Source: Candidatus Acidiferrales bacterium (GTDB lineage Bacteria > Acidobacteriota > Terriglobia > Acidiferrales > UBA7541). Taken from it: a DNA stretch of 6,525 nucleotides. Location of the stretch: assembly GCA_030044295.1 (NCBI GenBank), contig JASHWB010000032.1, positions 1 through 6,525 on the forward strand. Direction: 5' to 3'. Below, one piece after another: positions 5,025 through 6,525 of this stretch. The translations under genes and the position numbers were made by a program. Positions within the stretch are counted from its first letter, which is position 1; each line of letters opens with the position of its first letter. The notes under the pieces are model-generated. The model was given only the letters and a program-made list of their open reading frames with translations. It had not been told where the DNA came from and made no database searches.

Positions 5025-6148
5025 TCAGAGTGATCGTCCGCTTCCACCACTTCCGCGGCCGCGAACCCGGAGATTCGGCCCCAGGCGCTAGTTCGCCAAT
5101 TGTCCGTGATTTCCTTGGCCAGAATAAACGGCGGAATCTCCATGTATAGATAACGCGAGAGGCCCTGCAGATACGGTTCGTACATCTGGCGGAAATCGGC
5201 CAGTTTGGCGGCGGCCGGATCTCGCTCACGCAACTGGAAGCCCGACTGTTCGATCTGCGCGCGTAAGCGGTCGAGGTCAGTGGGCGCCAGCCGGTCGAAG
5301 GGCATGCTATGCGGAGGAGTTCGGAAGAGCTGCGCGAGATCCACGACGGTGTGCCGGCACATCGCGAACGTCAGACGCGCTTGCCGAAGCTCAGCGTCGG
5401 CCGTGCAAGAAAGGAGCAGGGCGGTCAGATCCAGAATGGCAGAAAGCGCCGAAAGCCACGATTCGTTATTGTGCTGCGAACGAAAATAGGCGACGGCAGG
5501 ATACGAAATGTGGCTTTCCATTATTTCAGCGGACGAGCGTTCCCAATCGTGCAAAAGCTGGCGCAGTGATTCGATTCCTTTCGGGCCTGCGTGGCGGCGC
5601 AAAAGCTCGCCAGCCGTTGGCGGAGATCCCGCGCGCGCATCGAGCAACACGATATTCACTTCCCGCCGCGAAAACGCCTGATAGATCACCGGCAGATAGC
5701 TGAGTACCAACGCGAGGAATCCGAATCCGAGCCCGCTTTCAATCACCACAAGCAATCGGCCCGACGCTGTGTGCGGCACAACGTCACCGATTCCCAGGGT
5801 GAACAAAGTTGTGCCGCTCAGATAGATCGCCGTGCTCAACGTGTGTGCCGATGCGGTCAGTGTTGATTGCCCGTAGAGGATCAGTCCGAACCCGACGATC
5901 AGACCGATGCCCCAAAAGACGAAGAGAAACAGCAGAGAGAGCGGTCCGTAGAAGCTGAGAAAGGTCTCGCGGCGAGAGATCTTGCGAATGCGTTGCGCGA
6001 CGTACTTCCACGACGGCCACGTAGAACGATAGAAAACGACGGTCAAGCGGAATCGGCGCGTGACGCGACGCGGCAGCACGACTGTCTCAAACGCTTCCCA
6101 AAGCACCGTCAAGACGATCAGTGCGCCGATAACGATCGGCCATATCAT
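5021..6148 (-). CDS. Two-pore-helix (Ion_trans_2-type) potassium-channel-like protein
   Basis: This 375-residue inner-membrane protein has three predicted membrane segments (about 3-25, 66-92 and 130-157), with a pore helix (about 101-116) and the filter T117-L118-G119-I120-G121-D122 between the last two. This is the layout of an ion-channel pore domain with one extra N-terminal helix. The filter replaces the usual Tyr of TVGYGD with Ile, so potassium selectivity is likely but not assured. The loop at 26-64 is strongly basic (RRVTRRFR, RIRKISRR), which by the positive-inside rule places it in the cytoplasm, with the C-terminus also inside. Residues 160-375 are a soluble, mostly helical region without the Rossmann glycine motif of RCK/TrkA-N domains; I do not recognise it. 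The ATG at 6148 has only a weak GGGG-type site. The upstream oxidoreductase stop is 79 bases away, so co-transcription is possible. Function as a ligand- or stress-gated channel is inference. Confidence 0.85.
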   Translation of the reverse strand: MIWPIVIGALIVLTVLWEAFETVVLPRRVTRRFRLTVVFYRSTWPSWKYVAQRIRKISRRETFLSFYGPLSLLFLFVFWGIGLIVGFGLILYGQSTLTASAHTLSTAIYLSGTTLFTLGIGDVVPHTASGRLLVVIESGLGFGFLALVLSYLPVIYQAFSRREVNIVLLDARAGSPPTAGELLRRHAGPKGIESLRQLLHDWERSSAEIMESHISYPAVAYFRSQHNNESWLSALSAILDLTALLLSCTADAELRQARLTFAMCRHTVVDLAQLFRTPPHSMPFDRLAPTDLDRLRAQIEQSGFQLRERDPAAAKLADFRQMYEPYLQGLSRYLYMEIPPFILAKEITDNWRTSAWGRISGFAAAEVVEADDHSD

Positions 6149-6227
6149 GTCTGCTGCCCCGCCCAGGCGTTTCGAGACACTACTGGCTCCCTCTCTCGAC
6201 TAGCTTTTTTACCTGATTTGGACATGC

Positions 6228-6525
6228 TTAGGGAATCACAACGATCTTGCCGTACGCGCCCGGCTCCATTACCGCTACGTGCGCGCGCGCCGCGTCCGCC
6301 AGCGGAATCTCCTGGCCGATAACGGGACGAAGCGTCTTATTTTCGAGACCGGCTACCAGTGCCGAATGAATGCTGAACAAATCCTCGGGCGAGGCGTTCC
6401 ACAAGCTCATTCCGAGGATCGAGCCATCGCGCATCATAGCATCGCGCGGATTAATCTCGATGGTGCCCCGGTTACCGATCACGACTACTCGCCCCTTCGG
6501 CGCCAGAATGCTCAGATCCCTGGCC
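6228..6525 (-). CDS. Zinc-type (MDR) quinone oxidoreductase, C-terminal part, cut by window edge
   Basis: Only the last 98 or so residues are present; the frame is open to the window edge and the N-terminus lies beyond base 6525. The visible part shows the end of the Rossmann domain with a hydrophobic strand and glycine (GRVVVIGNRG, near 6455-6497), then IEINPRDAMMRDGSILGMS, a helix, and the family ending IPLADAARAHVAVMEPGAYGKIVVIP before TAA. This pattern is typical of NADPH:quinone reductase (Qor/crotonyl-CoA reductase-like) members of the medium-chain dehydrogenase superfamily. The N-terminal GroES-like domain and any zinc ligands are out of view, so the substrate cannot be judged. The GTG at 6482 lies inside a conserved strand and is not a start. 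Confidence 0.88.
   Translation of the reverse strand, partial: ARDLSILAPKGRVVVIGNRGTIEINPRDAMMRDGSILGMSLWNASPEDLFSIHSALVAGLENKTLRPVIGQEIPLADAARAHVAVMEPGAYGKIVVIP

Noticed and set aside
4981..5229. Minus-strand 82-codon frame overlapping the channel gene's end
   Set aside because: Its translation is a Trp/Arg/Pro-rich out-of-frame shadow of the channel's C-terminus, with no start signal.
6172..6199. Inverted repeat TCGAGA/TCTCGA followed on the plus strand by CTAGCTTTTTT, resembling a terminator
   Set aside because: The stem is only six base pairs with a 16-base loop, and no plus-strand gene ends there; on the minus strand there is no T-tract.

Overview
The window looks like an ordinary chromosomal stretch of a free-living Gram-negative soil-type bacterium with moderately high GC. 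A retraction ATPase of the type IV pilus, a class IV branched-chain aminotransferase and a Thermus-like seven-iron ferredoxin sit among unrelated housekeeping and membrane genes. The style of these proteins suggests Acidobacteriota, but that is an impression from family resemblance, not a database result. I see no insertion sequence, integrase, CRISPR array, tRNA or rRNA.

Reading from the right edge leftwards, six genes lie on the minus strand one after another: the C-terminal end of a zinc-type (MDR) quinone oxidoreductase (cut by the window), a three-helix potassium-channel-like protein with a TLGIGD filter and a long cytosolic tail, the branched-chain amino acid aminotransferase IlvE, a MIP-family aquaporin with a non-AqpZ selectivity filter, the pilus retraction ATPase PilT, and a small 3Fe-4S/4Fe-4S ferredoxin. 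Gaps between them are 79 to 136 bases, and three of the gaps hold recognisable sigma-70-type promoters (before ilvE, before the aquaporin, before the ferredoxin). They are therefore probably mostly single-gene units rather than one operon. On the left, a plus-strand DUF309 gene runs convergently into the ferredoxin (34 bases apart) and starts divergently from a minus-strand stand-alone B3/B4-domain gene (62 bases apart). Bases 1-235 hold nothing I can name.

The genes do not form an obvious pathway. The points most worth a second look are the aquaporin pore residues (Y49, V177, G186, R192), the channel's unusual filter and unassigned C-terminal half, a perfect 8-base dyad in the ferredoxin leader together with a duplicated 10-base promoter-like word, and a short coding-like frame overlapping the ilvE promoter. 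I did not find convincing evidence of a new multi-gene system.
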